NCBI RefSeq assembly: GCF_964340395.1
Contig: NC_135554.1
Location: 23,010,592 to 23,074,591 of the forward strand
Direction: 5' to 3'
Source: Glandiceps talaboti
Taxonomy: Eukaryota > Hemichordata > Enteropneusta > Spengelidae
DNA length: 64,000 bases
A program made the position numbers and the translations under genes. The notes under the pieces are model-generated. The model worked only from the letters and a program-made list of their open reading frames with translations, did no database searches and had not been told where the DNA came from. The first letter of the stretch is position 1, and each line of letters opens with the position of its first letter. Of this stretch, positions 36,843-50,908 are shown piece after piece.

Positions 36843-37684
36843 TATTGATAGAAAGGTCTGCTGCATTTACAAGAATAATATGGCAATGTAAATAGTGGTT
36901 TTATTAAGTCTTTGAATATCTATAAAAAAGACAAACTTGTAGCTATAGACTATTTTCTCAAGATGACATACAGAATAATATACTATATTTAGTAATTGTT
37001 CAATATTAGTGCTTTGTGCAGTCGTACTGCATAGCTCAATCCTTCTGTCAACAATTTCTATAACGGCACATGGCAAGGTTTCAATTTTTGGCAAAATTAA
37101 AATTAGACTAGAGACTAGTCGCTGGCTTTAGAATCTAGCTATCACACCAACGACTAGAATTATCTGATTTTTAGCACATTTTTCTGAATTTTAAACGACT
37201 ACACCAAAAGCAATATTTAAATTCACTTCATGTAATTGGTGCAATAAAATAAAATTTGATGATGTTATTGCATCTATATGTGACTTGCATTAAAACAAGA
37301 ACACCACAATTGTACTAACTGAATATTAACAAGTAAATCATGTGAACAAAATAACCAATTACAAGTGCCTGTCAATGTCTAATGGATTACAACTGACATG
37401 CGCTGCTGCTAACTTCTCTGTGGGATGTCTAGCTAAACTTTTGTGTGTACAAAATCTGGTCATCACAGACATTGGTATGATTGCCAGATTTGAAAGTCAA
37501 CGACTACATGTGGTCTCTAGCCTATAGAAAATTGGTATATGAAGAGAAATGTCAGTCTCAGACTGGTGTTTTAATGAAACTATTGATATAAGATTGCAGT
37601 AAAGACACTGAGACGTTATAAATACCCATGGGGTGGTACCAGTGGCCAGCTCTGGTAGGGGTGTGTGGCCAATGCTGGAAACCC

Positions 37685-37925
37685 CCCAGCCCCATTTTAG
37701 ACCCACTTTGACCAAAAAGCAATACCCCATTTTAGACCATTACAGGTTTTTAAAAGATGAAAGTTTAGACCTAAATACATTTTCCTTAGGCGGCAACATC
37801 TTGGGATAATTAATGGCAGTTATGATTTGGTAAAGGACAATGGACAACAGGAAAATAAAAAAATAATGCAAAGTGGACCCCGTTTTAGACTCTTCAGCTC
37901 AAAAAAACAGACCCCATTTTAGACC
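37685..37925. repeat. Dispersed CCCCATTTTAGACC repeats
   Basis: Four near-identical 14-mers, CCCC(A/G)TTTTAGAC(C/T), at about 37690, 37726, 37878 and 37913, with irregular spacing. It looks like a decayed minisatellite. Confidence 0.7.
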
Positions 37926-38562
37926 AAAGGGCTAGCACACGCACCCCAGAGGGCGGCACATCATGGACGTATACTCAAATAAGGGGAGTAGTCCTTGTCT
38001 ACCCATATCATAGCTCAGACCATTATAGTGGTCTGGAATTGTTGTGATAAAGATATATCATGTGACAAAGACTGTTTCAGCAATGATGCCCAAGTTTAGC
38101 AAGCTGTGAATGAATAATTTTCAATCATATTGAAATATGGCACATATTGAAGTGAATTGTATGACAAAGTGCAGGTGTCTGATTCCTAAATATTTCTTAT
38201 TTTCTAAAGGAACCACTTGCAAAATTCAGAGCTGCTTCTTTGAATATTCAGGCAATTTCCTTCAAGAGGGGTTTAAATTTACAACTTACAAACTACCAGT
38301 ACCATATTTTTTAAATATTTTTTTTTACAAATGTTGTAATACAATTGAAGGTATTTATTTAATGGGGTACATCCTATGTGACAAGCCTCTAATAGTCTGA
38401 CACAACACAGAACATTTACATGTTTATAGTGTGTTGCACATGACACAAATGCCTTGAAAATGACAAAACTGTTTCTATATATTGGCATATACAAGACAGA
38501 ACTATATCAAGTGTATTGGGCATATAATACAAATCATGCCCTGAAAATGATTGCATTATAAT

Positions 38563-41500
38563 CTATAAACTGGCATATACTCTTGATCCTTTCTTTAACA
38601 ACTTATCGGTTTCTCCATTGGCATTAATACTAATGGGTTCATTACCCCTGTATAGCACGTAATGTTGGACAATAAACAAGATATCAAACAGAATAGAAAA
38701 CACTCCTAGTCCAAATTTGGTTGGATCTCCAAAAATAGATCTCCAGTCATTGTAGTTGTAGGAAATGAGAAACATTTGAACTAAGCTGAGAGAACCACCG
38801 GTGAAGTCCAACAAGATGTTCCCAATACTCCAACCTTCTGTACTCTTACGTCGATAGTTCATGTATGCCTGATATGAAATACAAATGAGAAATAATTCGT
38901 AAATCATGATGTTTCCTCTCTGTGTAGATTCGACTGAAAGGCAGTATTCTAGTTTGAAGCATAGAATATATTTAGTATATATCGATTATTTGTCTAGCCT
39001 GTTTATGGTGCTGTTGAGATACATTGTTAGCCCCATAATCTTCGCTTGTCTGATTACATTGTCAAATCAGATAATAACGATTTGAAATGTTTTCGTCCAG
39101 TAGCATGGTCGCTGACAGCATGCAGTCCTTTAATCATGACAACTCGTCGGACCATCATTTTTCATGAGCAAATTATGCAAATATATATGCATTGCTAAGT
39201 ATAGGCAATACATCGTCTTGCACATGTAGTGGACATATGATAATTTACATGTTATTTACATATGATTATGTAAATTTAACATACCTGTTTTTGATATCGA
39301 CCTTTGGGGGTGTGGCTACATTAGCCATTTCAAAATGTAGTCAAGAAAACAGAGAGCATGAGGGCTAGGATGTATGACAAGCAGAAGATGTATCTCAACA
39401 GTGATATAAACAGGCTATTATTTGTCATAAAAAATTATGAATGTGTTTTATAACATCATTTTTGTTACGCCCTTCTGCACTTGACACGTGTTCAACCATT
39501 TGCAGGAGTGTATTGGAAAACATAATATGATGACATCATTTTTACCACAATCTCTTTGTAATGACAAACACAAAGAATGCCAAGACATTATTTTATGGAA
39601 CATAAGTGTCAGGTCAAAGGTCACTGGAACATACCATTTTGCATGTAGGGGTGTAAACTTACCTGTGGTATATATTTTATCAGTGTAACTCCTAGTTTGA
39701 TGTAGGACAAATAGAGTAGATAATTTAACCAGCTGATGATTGAACCACTGCTGGCTGCTGTTATGATCAATGTAATGATTGCAAAGGCCCAGGATATACT
39801 TAGAATTGCAATACACACTTTGGAGACACGTTGACCACCACGCTGTAGGAAAGATTCATGGTTAAAATTACAAAAGACACTTTTGAAAACACATAGTCCA
39901 TCATGCTGTATGAATATAGATTAAATAAGTTATGATGTATGATATGTACATCTGGTGGTATATTGCTCATAGTGTATTCAGCCATACATGTTTTGTATTC
40001 GAGTCACTTTTGATAAGGTCTTATGATCTGTGTTGATCTTCTAAAACCATTATTCAGCAAATTCTCTTTAGTTGTCAATATCATAGTAACCATGAGTGTT
40101 GAGTACATTGTAACTTTTGTCCTCACAAATGTATGCCCCAAATCCCTTCATTCTGGAATTTTAAAAATTGATATATTCCTATCATTGCCCATTTGAAATT
40201 ACAATGTAAGGCTATTCACACTTCTGCTTGATAACTGTTTGTGCCTGGATTATGTTCAACAGTAGGCTCTTCCAACTATTGTCACACATCCATCCGATGT
40301 TCAATATGTGACTACTCACTACAGTACAGGCACACAGACAGGGTTTGAGATATATTGGGGAATAGCTAGGGGGGTATTAGAGCATCAGAAATTGTCTTCC
40401 TCACTGTGATATTTTTGGATTTTATGTAAAGGTGTTCAAGTGACCTTTATTGGGGAAGCGGTAATTGTGGCCAAATTGTATGATAGAGTCTGCACAAATA
40501 ACAATGATGTGATTTGTAACTGCAAATTTTGTCATCCTGTACTGTTCAGTCAATTTTCTTAATACAGCTTGACTGCTTTTCACTGTAACACTACTAACAC
40601 AGTGTGGGTTGAATATACTGCAGTCTTCCCTGTCCTGGAGACATAGGTATTCCTACTAGTTGCTGCCGACTAGAAAACACAGACCCGAGTACATATTACC
40701 TACCTCATAAATCAAACACTGAAAGATAGTGAATGCTGTGATGACAACAGCATGCAGTGTAAATATCACATCATTCAGTTGTACTGGGTTGACACCACGG
40801 GGATGGTCTGATTTGTATTCCACCTGTAAAATACAAATACAAAAATAGATGTTACATTTGATGAACATTATACCATGCATGAGCCAGGTTCAACAAAAAA
40901 CATGGAATATATACTCTGGTCGTTCTACATCACAACAATGCACAAATATGTCACGACACCGCGTGTCTATGCCATTGGTTCTGCTGTGTTCAAAATATGA
41001 GTTAAACGCTCAAAATTGCCATTAGTTTCCCTGATTTTTTTTTTATATTACTGGCGATGCTATAATTGTATTATTTTCCAATATTTGTCTTCAATCAGCC
41101 GGAAAATACTCGTGACCTAAGGGTTGTCACTACGAGTCGCTAGAGTACTAACAAGGGCCCCTTAGGTCACTCTTATTTTCCTTGGCTGAATTAAGAAATA
41201 TTTTGGGGAATAATATCGAAGTATACATCAAAGTCTAAAGTGAATGTATTCTCACTTTTGTCAAGTTTTGTTTTAGAAATTCAATTTTATCTTATCATTT
41301 TGGCATCCAAAGACATTAAAGATTAATAACCTACATGTACATGTACCATAGAATTGGGGAACACGCTATTTTGTTATTATCCACAATATAAACATCTATA
41401 ATCCATCATTGTCATACAGCCTTCAGTGATTGGCTTAGATCATGTCACATGGTTTGGACTATGAACCCATAGTGACCTCAATTTGCATACAGAGGGCAAC

Positions 41501-43993
41501 ATTCATTTTCTTTTTCCCTAGGGCACTATAACAGTAGCATGGGAGTCCAACCAGTGATTTATTTTGATTATGGAAAGAATACATGCCTGAGAAAGTCATA
41601 CAATGTATGTTATAAAACACTTATTGCCTGGCCTTATTCGGGCACTAGTCGACATCATATTAACCCTCATGCTCTTATGTAGCAACTATTTCCCTGCTTT
41701 CCAGCCTCGGAAAAGAGTTGTTGTATAAACAGACTTTGTGGTAATATACATCTACTAGTGCCCGAATAACGCCAGGTAAAAAGTGTATATCATCATGAAT
41801 GAGCGAGTGTACATAATTAACACGCTCAAATTGTGTAATTCAAGTTCATATAATGCTGGTATATACATGTATATGACTTCAAAATTCTTCTGTTTGTTAA
41901 TATTACACTATAAAATCTATTTACTCTAGATTTTTTCATAGAAATAATTGATATAGTAAATGATACACAAACATTACAATTTTATGATTATGATACCATA
42001 TACTTTATCAAAATGACAATATTTCTCAAACTAAATGTATGATAATTTTCCTCCATGCATGTCATCTGATTTTAATATGTTCCAACAATAAGAAGAATCA
42101 TACATCATATCATAAAGTAGTGACCTTTGACCTTATGAACACAGAAATGGGATATGAAAGTATGGCGGATGGTAAATACATATATTAACTTCCTATGCCA
42201 TTCAAAACTATGATTCTGTCGATTAATCTGTTCACAGTATTTAGTGGAATTAACTACTGTGTAACAAGAAAGTATACTCTGTGATCAAAATTACAGAAAA
42301 ACATAACATTACTGGGGTATATACATGTACAGTGTTACTTTTTTTCAGTAAGATATTTCTTTCAACTATGTATACATTTTTCTACGTGTGTAATGTTATC
42401 TAATATTTAGTTTGGCATATTTTCCAATTTTCAAACAAACTACAAAGTAAGGAGACAGCCACTTCGTAAGTTACAGCAGAGAAGATTAAAAAAGACTTGT
42501 TATTTACAACAAATCTTAGCAATCACTTCGATAATTTACTGATGACAGTGATGCAGTACCCTCATGCTTGATAAATCACAAACTAATATGTACACTGTAC
42601 CTTTACACACAAAAATTTGCTGGGAAATTTTTTAGAACTAAATCTTGTGATAAATCAATATCATATACAAGTACTACAATACCCTTTGAAGAGAAATACA
42701 ATCCAACTCTCTCAAAATCAAAATGTTCTATTTTTTCTCTAGCAATATTTAATTTCTGTTTTGTTGCGAGATAGTGTACACATGTACATGCATATGATAC
42801 ATGCTGTCATGTTCTAAAGAAGATGAAGTGAGCTATTTCTACATTTGCATTTCCTATTTTAGGGAAGAACATACAGAAATAAAGTTACAGGCTGAGTCAT
42901 GAGGTAAACATGAGCGTTTCAATTTTCAAAAAGGTTTATCTCGACACTCATGGTATGACACTGACCACATACACCTACAGAGTGTTCATTATCAAAATGC
43001 AGTCATTCATTTTATATATATAGCAATACAATTAAACTGTGCATCTGGCTTAAAAATCGCTGTAAAATCAAAATATACACCTGGATTTGCACCTTGAATT
43101 TGCCGCTTTTATAAAAATCAAACTTTTACCCTGGATTATCAGGACAGTATTAAAAATTAAATTTTGCACAAAGGTTTTCAACACAGATACACAACTAGAT
43201 AATGTGAACCATGCTATGAAATATGATATACCTTGGAATGACATTTGTTGCAATTTGGTCTATAGGTATAGACTGGGAAGTATTTTAACAACTTACCATA
43301 ATTTCTGGAATCCAATACATTCCAATATTGTACATTCCATAGGCAATGAATCCAGTCAGATTGTAAGACAGGAAGTCAAAGTTCAAACCCACCACACTAA
43401 GGAGATAATAGGAGAAACAAGTTGGTAAGTATCTGTGGCTTTTCTAACATACATGTACATGTACATGGATATGCAAGACATTCATGGCATGGGTAATATT
43501 GAGAACCCAATACTAAGAATATAAAGTCTTATTTATATACAACAACATGAATGGCTACTTTCATATGTTTAAGCACTGCCTTGGAGTTTCGTTGTGGTAA
43601 AATCTTGTCTACCACATTACTGTAGCGGCTGGATCTCCACAAGTATTGACCAGAGAAATTGGTGGAAACCATACATACAGATTCTGGGTGACTCTAGTAT
43701 GAACATATTTGGTAGTATAAACTTATCGGTTGCAGTTCTGTGAAAAGACTATGTATTTTTGTTTTAAAAAGCCAACGTCAGATTTATTTAGGTAAAACTT
43801 GGGTGAGAAAAACAGTTGTCTGGCAGAGCTATGGGCAAGTTCATCCTGGACTCAAGAACTATACCCTATTTAATCATTGATAAGAAAACAGCAGTACTAT
43901 TACCGATATGTGAGAATGTGAGATTAAAAGATAGTGCTTTAAACCTGATAATAATACTAGAAAGGAAGTATCTATATAACAGATATTGGGAGA

Positions 43994-44073
<80 letters not shown>

Positions 44074-46910
44074 CACACCAGCGCAAACACACACACACAC
44101 ACACATACACACACAAACACACACACACAGGCACACGTGTGCACAGACACAGACACAGACAGACAGACAGACACAGGCACACACTGACAGACAGACACAG
44201 ACAGACACACACACATGCACGCACGCATGCACGCACACGCACGCACGCACACACACACACACACCCTTCTGTCTTGTTTAACTGTCCAACTGCTCCATCA
44301 CTTTTAAGATCTTACATGAAATTAAAAGGGACCCACTTATAGATCTAATTCTGGGCTTTACTACATCATCTTGTCAATGGTTAGAGTTGGCTTAACTAGC
44401 CTGACTTTTTTCCATTTTATGCCACTCACCTTTTCCTCCTAAAGTTGAGTACAACTTGTGGATAGAAGGATACAGACCATGCCACAAAGTACATCCATCC
44501 AACAACAGCAATAACTATGTTTAGCCATTCTAGGTGTACCACTTCAACATTTAAAAATACATCACTGTCACTGTAGGATTGAATGACAATAAAAACATGG
44601 TTGTTTTCTAATAGATATTGTAAAGGTTTTCTGTTCTATCTATAATATCTATAAATACAAGGTACATTGTATGTGTGTAGTGGAATTCAAACATTTCTTG
44701 ATCCTACTTCCAGTGTGACTTAGGACAGTTTGACAAATAATTACAACCCCAGAGGTTGGAACTTTGTTATATTTCAAAATTTTTACAGAAAACAGTTCAA
44801 TCCATCTGATCATCTGAATAACCTGCCTGCTTATCATTAATTCTGCCGTGTACACTAATTTGATGTCTGTGTGTAAACAGTATGAACCAATGACCTGGAC
44901 GATTTGATTATTTATCAACATATTCTAAATTTACATGATGATGAATGTGTTTGATCACAATTTAATCATGCAAGTATGATGAAATAAACAAAACAAAATC
45001 ATTTAAAAAAAAGTAATTCCTGACTGCTCTTGGAGTTAAGATATCTACTTACTTTGCAAACAACTTGTGTGGTGTGGCATTGAAGTCTATTATACAATGT
45101 CCTGCATGGTAAGTCGCAATGTTCATTTCAGTTGTTGCTCCACTCTCATTGGCTGGTAATGTCACATACTACAATATGAAGTAAACAATGACTGCTGTCA
45201 ATTACATTTCATATTCAGAATTAATTTTGGTGGATATTATGTACTTAGTACTAGTGAACTACCCTTGATAAAATCACTGAAGTCCATGGGAAACACATCT
45301 TGGAAATGCAGGTAGATTTTACTGTCTTTAACAGAATCACTGTAACTAGTGTATATGGTTACATAGCAAGGACACACAGGTAGTGCTAAATATAGTAGGA
45401 CTGTACAGAAAATTGCAATACTGAATGTAGTCATTTTAATAATAATAATGTTGGGTTCTTATATAGCGCTTTCCCACACCGTGCTCAAAGCGCTTTACAA
45501 TTTACAATTATTACCCCTGGCTCGGATCAGAACGGCACAACGGCCCTTTTAGTCTTCCTCAACTCCCCGGGGAGCATACAATCCATTGCAGCCATTTCAG
45601 CGCATAGGATTAAAGCCTTCACATGGCAACCTACATCCTACCAGGTCCCCAATTATACAGCTGGGTTGACTAAGGCACAGTCGTGGTTCAAATCTTGCCC
45701 AAGGACTTTAGCCACTCAGAAACAAACAGCAGGCAGCGACAGGGCTCGAACCTACAACCTGTAGATTCCAAGCCGGTCACGCTAACCATTCACCCATCAT
45801 GACTCCACATTTTAGCATTTGCTTTTTCTAAAAGTTATCTCTAAATAATTGTATCATCAGCAAACGTTGAACAAAACGTGCTTCAGTTTCAGCTTCCCGT
45901 TTTTGCCCCTTCATGTTGAATGGTCAGTGAGAGTGGAAACAAATATAGCATTTGTGGAAAATGACTGCCAGCCCTTGAAGTCACAACATACACTTGTAAT
46001 AATTAAATGTCAAAAACAAAATGTTTTGATTTTTTTATGATGTATTTCAAAGGTGATGGATTAATCCAAACCACTGTATATACTAAAACTAAGGTGGAAA
46101 CTGTGGAAAAATGTTGTATCATAAAGTATTTATTATAATCACTTGTTTTGACAATATTGTCTACAATGTCTTATACATATCAGTCTGTGAAAAAAATGCT
46201 ACATCATCATGCTAATTAGGTCATCACAATGAGATCTACCTTGACCTGTATTCCATGTATAACAATGTGTGATAGTGAGAACACAATATCACACAGGCAT
46301 GTTGTTGTAAAACTAGTCTGTTTACATTCAATTGTCATTGTTAAATTTCATCATTTTTCACATCACCTGCTATTTATAGTGTAGATTCTGTATGGTAAAT
46401 TATAATTTCTGCGGTATTGATATTTTTGTATGAACAAATTGTACCTGAAGTGAAAAAGAAACATGTCATACATTTTAAGCCATTCAATTTTTCATTAATA
46501 CCAAAATTTATATACTCATCGAGAATAGAAGTGAAAGATCAAAGGAAACAAAGAGATACATCATGTACACTCACTTTCGTTGGCTCGACTTGACAGAAAA
46601 TGTGAAACGAAAAGAAAATCTTCATATCAAATTATTTTTCAGAAACACTTTCATATAAATTTGTTACGAGATACTGAGTTCTTACCTCTTCTGTGACGTT
46701 TGCCACCCATGGCAAATTACTTTTGGAATAGATAACAGCAGCTTCCGTTAATTTCTTATCATTGTCCACTGTTATGTTGAATTTGCCACTTTTCCCCAAC
46801 TCGATTAACAATGTTGTCGGCGACACACTCAACGTTACCTGAGTTTGTTGTTGATGCGCTGAGAGGCACAACTGAAGGATTACGAAAGCTTCGATCCACA
46901 TTTTAAACAA
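38563..46910 (-). CDS. CTNS: Cystinosin, lysosomal cystine/H+ symporter
   Basis: Seven exons: 46910-46686, 45168-45053, 44570-44430, 43396-43297, 40823-40704, 39842-39663 and 38868-38563; 395 residues (human 367). A signal peptide and a luminal domain precede seven membrane segments. PQ-loop motif 1 is [15 protein letters not shown] (exon 3) and motif 2 is [19 protein letters not shown] (exons 6-7). Proton-coupling acidic residues are kept in NDVIFTLHA and LLDFTGG. The C-terminus ends VYASL, a tyrosine-based YxxL lysosomal sorting signal at the place of human GYDQLN. The protein exports cystine from lysosomes. The last exon fuses two exons that are separate in the paralogue at 51158, so an intron was lost. 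Introns carry a SINE, two foldbacks and a long CA tract. Confidence 0.96.
41077..41207. mobile_element. ~130-bp foldback MITE in CTNS intron 4
   Basis: Arms of about 50 bp: CAGCCGGAAAATACTCGTGA plus CCTAAGGG on the left, and CCCCTTAGGTCACTCTTATT plus TTCCTTGGCTG on the right, with a ~30-bp loop. Confidence 0.75.
41610..41791. mobile_element. ~180-bp foldback MITE in CTNS intron 4
   Basis: Arms of about 55 bp: CCTGGCCTTATTCGGGCACT on the left and AGTGCCCGAATAACGCCAGG on the right, extending into similar AT-rich DNA on both sides. Confidence 0.8.
43996..44264. repeat. Long (CA)n and related dinucleotide tract
   Basis: About 75 bp of pure CA followed by CA, CAGA and CGCA variants, in CTNS intron 3. 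Open frames here on both strands (Thr/His or Cys/Val repeats) are artefacts. Confidence 0.97.
45438..45806 (-). mobile_element. tRNA-derived SINE
   Basis: On the minus strand an RNA polymerase III A box (TTAGCGTGACCGG, 45773-45788) and B box (GGTTCGAGCC, 45743-45752) lie about 30 bp apart at the head. The tail has a hairpin AGCGCTTTGAGCAC...GGGAAAGCGCT and ends in (ATT)n at 45438-45450. About 370 bp, within CTNS intron 1. Confidence 0.88.
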
Positions 46911-47280
46911 CTAAGGACGAGTATATAGCTGAATTGTCATTACAAACGAACTAAATTGTTCATAGACGAAGACTCCCCCAATATTCCTTCGCCGAGTGAC
47001 ACAGCAGACAACCTGACGAATAGTCAGGTGACTCAAGAATTATTTGCGCATGGTCAAAGCAAGTGACCCGGGTCATTGTAGGTCAACATCAAAACGCGTG
47101 TATCGTACTGGCCTAACGCTCATACTGTTAATGCGGTACGCCTAGTAAGATTTCTAAGTATATTTGAGACATTTTCAGTATTTCTGAATATTATTTATTG
47201 CTTAAGAACCCAAAATATATTGTTTTGAAATCGCGTTGACTGTATCCCGTAAAAGGGTACCAAGTGTCGTAAACTTGAAC
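46911..47280. promoter_or_regulatory. Bidirectional promoter CTNS/MRPL55
   Basis: 370 bp lie between divergent start codons. TAGTCAGGTGACT at 47021-47033 is the exact reverse complement of the 13-mer in the MMACHC/GILT promoter. Also visible is GTGACCCGGGTCA (47063-47075), a palindromic element. No TATA box is obvious at a useful distance. Confidence 0.7.
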
Positions 47281-49053
47281 ATGGCCGGAGTCGTGGGAAG
47301 GTGAGTGTCACTATTTATATTTTATGATTCGTCTCAAAGACTCGATGGAGATACGTTATATTTGACTTTTGAAGTCTCTACTATATAACCTAGAATCCAG
47401 TTGTTAGAGGATTTTTGCTATTGATTTTCGCCTTCCCCCTTGTAACTTGTATTACGTGTAGTATAATTTATAAATACTATAATTTAAACAGTCCACCATG
47501 ATTCCACAAGCCGGTAGATCATGGGTGATAAAATTGGTGTCTAAACCCATTTCAAAATATTTAATCAAGAAATTGTTTTACCTATATACTTATAACATTA
47601 ACCTATTTCATTGTAGTGTTCTTTAATATTATTATTACACTTATGCACCCAAATGGAATTGTCAATTTTCTATACGGTTGTAATAAAGTTATATCTAATC
47701 TAATCTAATCTAATCTAATCTAATCGGTAATCTGATATCCCCCCACCACCAGAGATGTTCAAGTATAAGTGAGAGTAAAATATATAATGTTTTATCAATT
47801 TTGCAAATCTTTTTTTTTTCCATAGGGCATCAATCTTGATTCAAGATGTATGCAAATGTTGTCGACTTCAAGAAACAAGATTGCTATGTGCTAGTCAACA
47901 AGTCCATGTGAGACATTCTTCTCATAGTAGGAATATTATTGCCAAGACAAATCGCAGAATTTATCCTCGCATGTATCCTTGTATTCTTGTCAATCCAGAT
48001 GGATCAACAGTTGATATTAAATATGCTGAACCAAGGAAAATCTTAAAGGTAACTTAATATTACCATATGAAATGGTGTCAGTGTGGTTGTAACGTGCATC
48101 TTAATTATTGACATGGTCTTAATTCACGCCTTTACATTTGTGAAGTTTAGGTTTGGAAGTGACTAAAACTTGAAACTCAGAATGTAGCTCTTTCATTCAT
48201 CATTATGGGCAAGTTCAGGATAAAAAAAAAACAGTTTGCAATCTGTGAGTTAAAATATCCACATCGTTGGTGCTGTGCCTGCACTAGCTCCTTGTAGTAG
48301 ATGAGATAGTAGATGAGACCTAGCACAGACTCCACCCCACCCCCAGAGAACTCAGATGTCATGCAAATAAACTAATTTGACTATTCATGTCAGGGGTGAA
48401 CAAATTCACTGGTCCTGGGTCCAGGACTAGTGATTTTTTGGGGCAGACCACACAAATTTTACCTTGTCTGGTCCGTCGGACCAGTACCTTACTTTTAATA
48501 ACTATGTTAAAAAGTCATCTGAATATACAGAGTCATAGGTAAAATTTAATGTTTCACATTAGTGGGACCTTGGACCACTAATTCTTTCAGCAGGACCACT
48601 AGATTTTTTAAGGTACTGGTCCGGGGACCACCAGTTCTCAAAATGATTTGTTCACCCCTGCATGTATTGATCAGGAATATTGACAAGTAAGAGCCTGTAT
48701 AGTAATTGCAGTGTAGTACATTGTTTTTTTCACTAAATGAAATGCACTTCATCCTGACATACCTATGAAATGACCTTTGAATTTGTGGACAGTTATTTAA
48801 ATAGTGCTCACAGTGGCTAATTAATTCTTTCAGTTTATGGTACATACACATACGCATTCAGTTGTTTTTTGTAAATGGTCTGAAAGTTATATCTCTTTTA
48901 TTTCAGCTCCCCATAGATTTAAATACGCTGACAGCAGAAGAAAGGAAAGCAAGGCTCACTAAATTTCAACCAAAGAAGAAAATGGTATTTGAGGAAGATG
49001 TAGAAGATGATTTTGACGTACAGGAGTATAGTCATCTATGGAAAAAGAAATGA
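47281..49053 (+). CDS. MRPL55: Mitochondrial ribosomal protein L55
   Basis: Three exons: 47281-47300, 47826-48048 and 48907-49053; 129 residues (human 128). Exon 1 encodes only MAGVVG plus part of an Arg codon; the basic, Ser-rich N-terminus fits a mitochondrial targeting peptide. The mL55 core is clear: NRRIYPRMYPCILVNPDGST, then KYAEPRKILKLPIDLNTLTA and EERKARL, ending HLWKKK. mL55 is a metazoan-type protein of the large mitoribosomal subunit. Intron 1 contains a (TCTAA)n run near 47694-47725, and intron 2 a 270-bp foldback element. A polyA signal AATAAA lies at about 49454. It diverges from CTNS across a shared promoter. Confidence 0.95.
48391..48660. mobile_element. 270-bp foldback MITE in MRPL55 intron 2
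   Basis: Perfect ends CAGGGGTGAACAAAT / ATTTGTTCACCCCTG, with inner inverted ACTGGTCC motifs. CATGT on both flanks (48386-48390, 48661-48665) looks like a 5-bp target duplication. CAG-starting ends recall hAT elements, but those duplicate 8 bp. Confidence 0.8.
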
Positions 49054-49539
49054 ATGATTGAACTATTGGTAAATCAGACTTTGTGTGCTGTTGAAAGTAT
49101 GCCCTCACAGTTAGGAATTACACATAATTGAATGTTTGAACTATATAGTCTAATAAGCAAATCAGACTTTTTGTGCTGTTGAAAGTAAGCCCTCGCAGTT
49201 AGGAATAACACATCATTGAAAACTGTACACAATTTAAAGCAGGTAGAGACCTTGAATTGATAATACACAGTGCTACTATGTAACTAAAGCCTTACCTGTG
49301 TATACAAAATAGGAACATTCTCTACATAGTGAAGGTTGTCTTTTCAAGGGTTTGCTGAACGCACTGTTTTATAGATTGGTATTTTATGTCTGTCTAACTT
49401 CATTGTTGTTTTACATCGAATGTACAAACTGGTCGATTGTACCAACAGCTATGAATAAATATCTACCTTTATCATCAAATCATGATATGCTTTAGTTCAA
49501 TTATTAGCCTTGATCATACATTATGTACAGTTCATCTAT

Positions 49540-49592
<53 letters not shown>

Positions 49593-50877
49593 ACTCTGAC
49601 TGTGAGTACCAGTGCAGGTGACATTGATACTAATAGCAAGAACAGTGGTGCGAGAATGAATGTTCATGGACTCTGGGTTCATACTTAGTAATTAAATTGC
49701 TACACACAGAGTCAAAACATTTCTTGAAAGCGAATCCCAAATTTTCGCTGACCTCTCATCAACATTGTCAAGGATGTACTACAGTGGGCTATTAGTCACA
49801 GATAATGTTGTTATAACATCACAGTTCATGGCTACCATGGCAACTGAATGGCTCAATGGAAAAGATTCCATTGTGATATTTTGTAGCAAAAACTCATCAA
49901 GATATGCATATTATGTCTATTTGATAGTTAAAACAGGTCTGTTGTAAATTGTGTGTTTGTGTAAATCTCCCTCCTGGTTGCAGCAATGTCATAAAATTCC
50001 AGGCAAACCTTTTTGAATACTCTGTGTGAGTGTAAATGTGTGCGTGTGTGTGCATACCAATAGTAAATCTTCCTAGTTTGCAACAAATGTCATGAAATCG
50101 TATGTATGTATGTATGTATGTATGTATGTATGTATGTATAGCATATTTATGTATTATGCATGTATGATGTACAGTATTTATACCTATTCTGCATGTTTCT
50201 ATACAAATTGTCTCAAAATTATATTAATTTTATAACATGCAGCACATACTGCAGTAAAATATGTCATTAAGGTGGTCGGTCAACATATACATTTATTCAA
50301 GGTGAATATCATTATCTGAAAAACATTTATTTGCAATTTATAAATACAATTGAATTAAGAATTACATTTGCATTGACAATGCATATTTCATAATCACTAT
50401 TAAGTATAAAATTATAAGATCTCGCATCTTACATTGATTTATGATGATCGAAGAGATGAAAGTGTCACATTCATACAGACAGCGTCGCATAGACATGGAA
50501 AAATAGCTTAAATGCGGCAAAATGCCTGTCAAGTTAAGCAAATTTAAAAAGAGATCCTGGCTAAAACTGACACACTTGAATGTTAGAAGCATGCATAAAG
50601 CATTAAAAACTAACGAAATGTCCTTTTGAAATACATGTAAATGTTATCAATTTAATAAGTTAATTAAGCTAATTAAAATCTGAGTTTAAAGAAGATAACT
50701 TCATTTTATTCACACAGTGTAATTGTGTTTTAATCACCGTACTCATATGTCCGATGTCGGTTTCTTCCTGTGATAAGATTTTGGTAAAAGGGGAAGGCAA
50801 GTAATATGTATACGAAAGAGACTTGACAAGCACAGTGCAGTAGACGTGAAATGAAGTAAATAAAACGAACCGAGCCT

Positions 50878-50908
<31 letters not shown>

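Larger units (their letters stand above)
33353..38562. other. Intergenic region, no recognised gene
   Basis: 3' flank of GILT, then a tandem foldback pair (34432-34648), then a minus-strand block at 34879-35556 with three overlapping open frames of 72-142 codons. Those frames lack start context, domains or homologues I know and may be an old element. The rest is AT-rich DNA with the repeats listed separately. No rRNA or tRNA seen. Confidence 0.6.

Noticed and set aside
43866-44342. Several long open frames of His/Thr or Cys/Val repeats
   Set aside because: They are readings of a CA-rich microsatellite in all frames.
45738-45806. Possible tRNA gene from A and B boxes
   Set aside because: The surrounding sequence lacks a full cloverleaf and continues into a SINE body with an (ATT)n tail.
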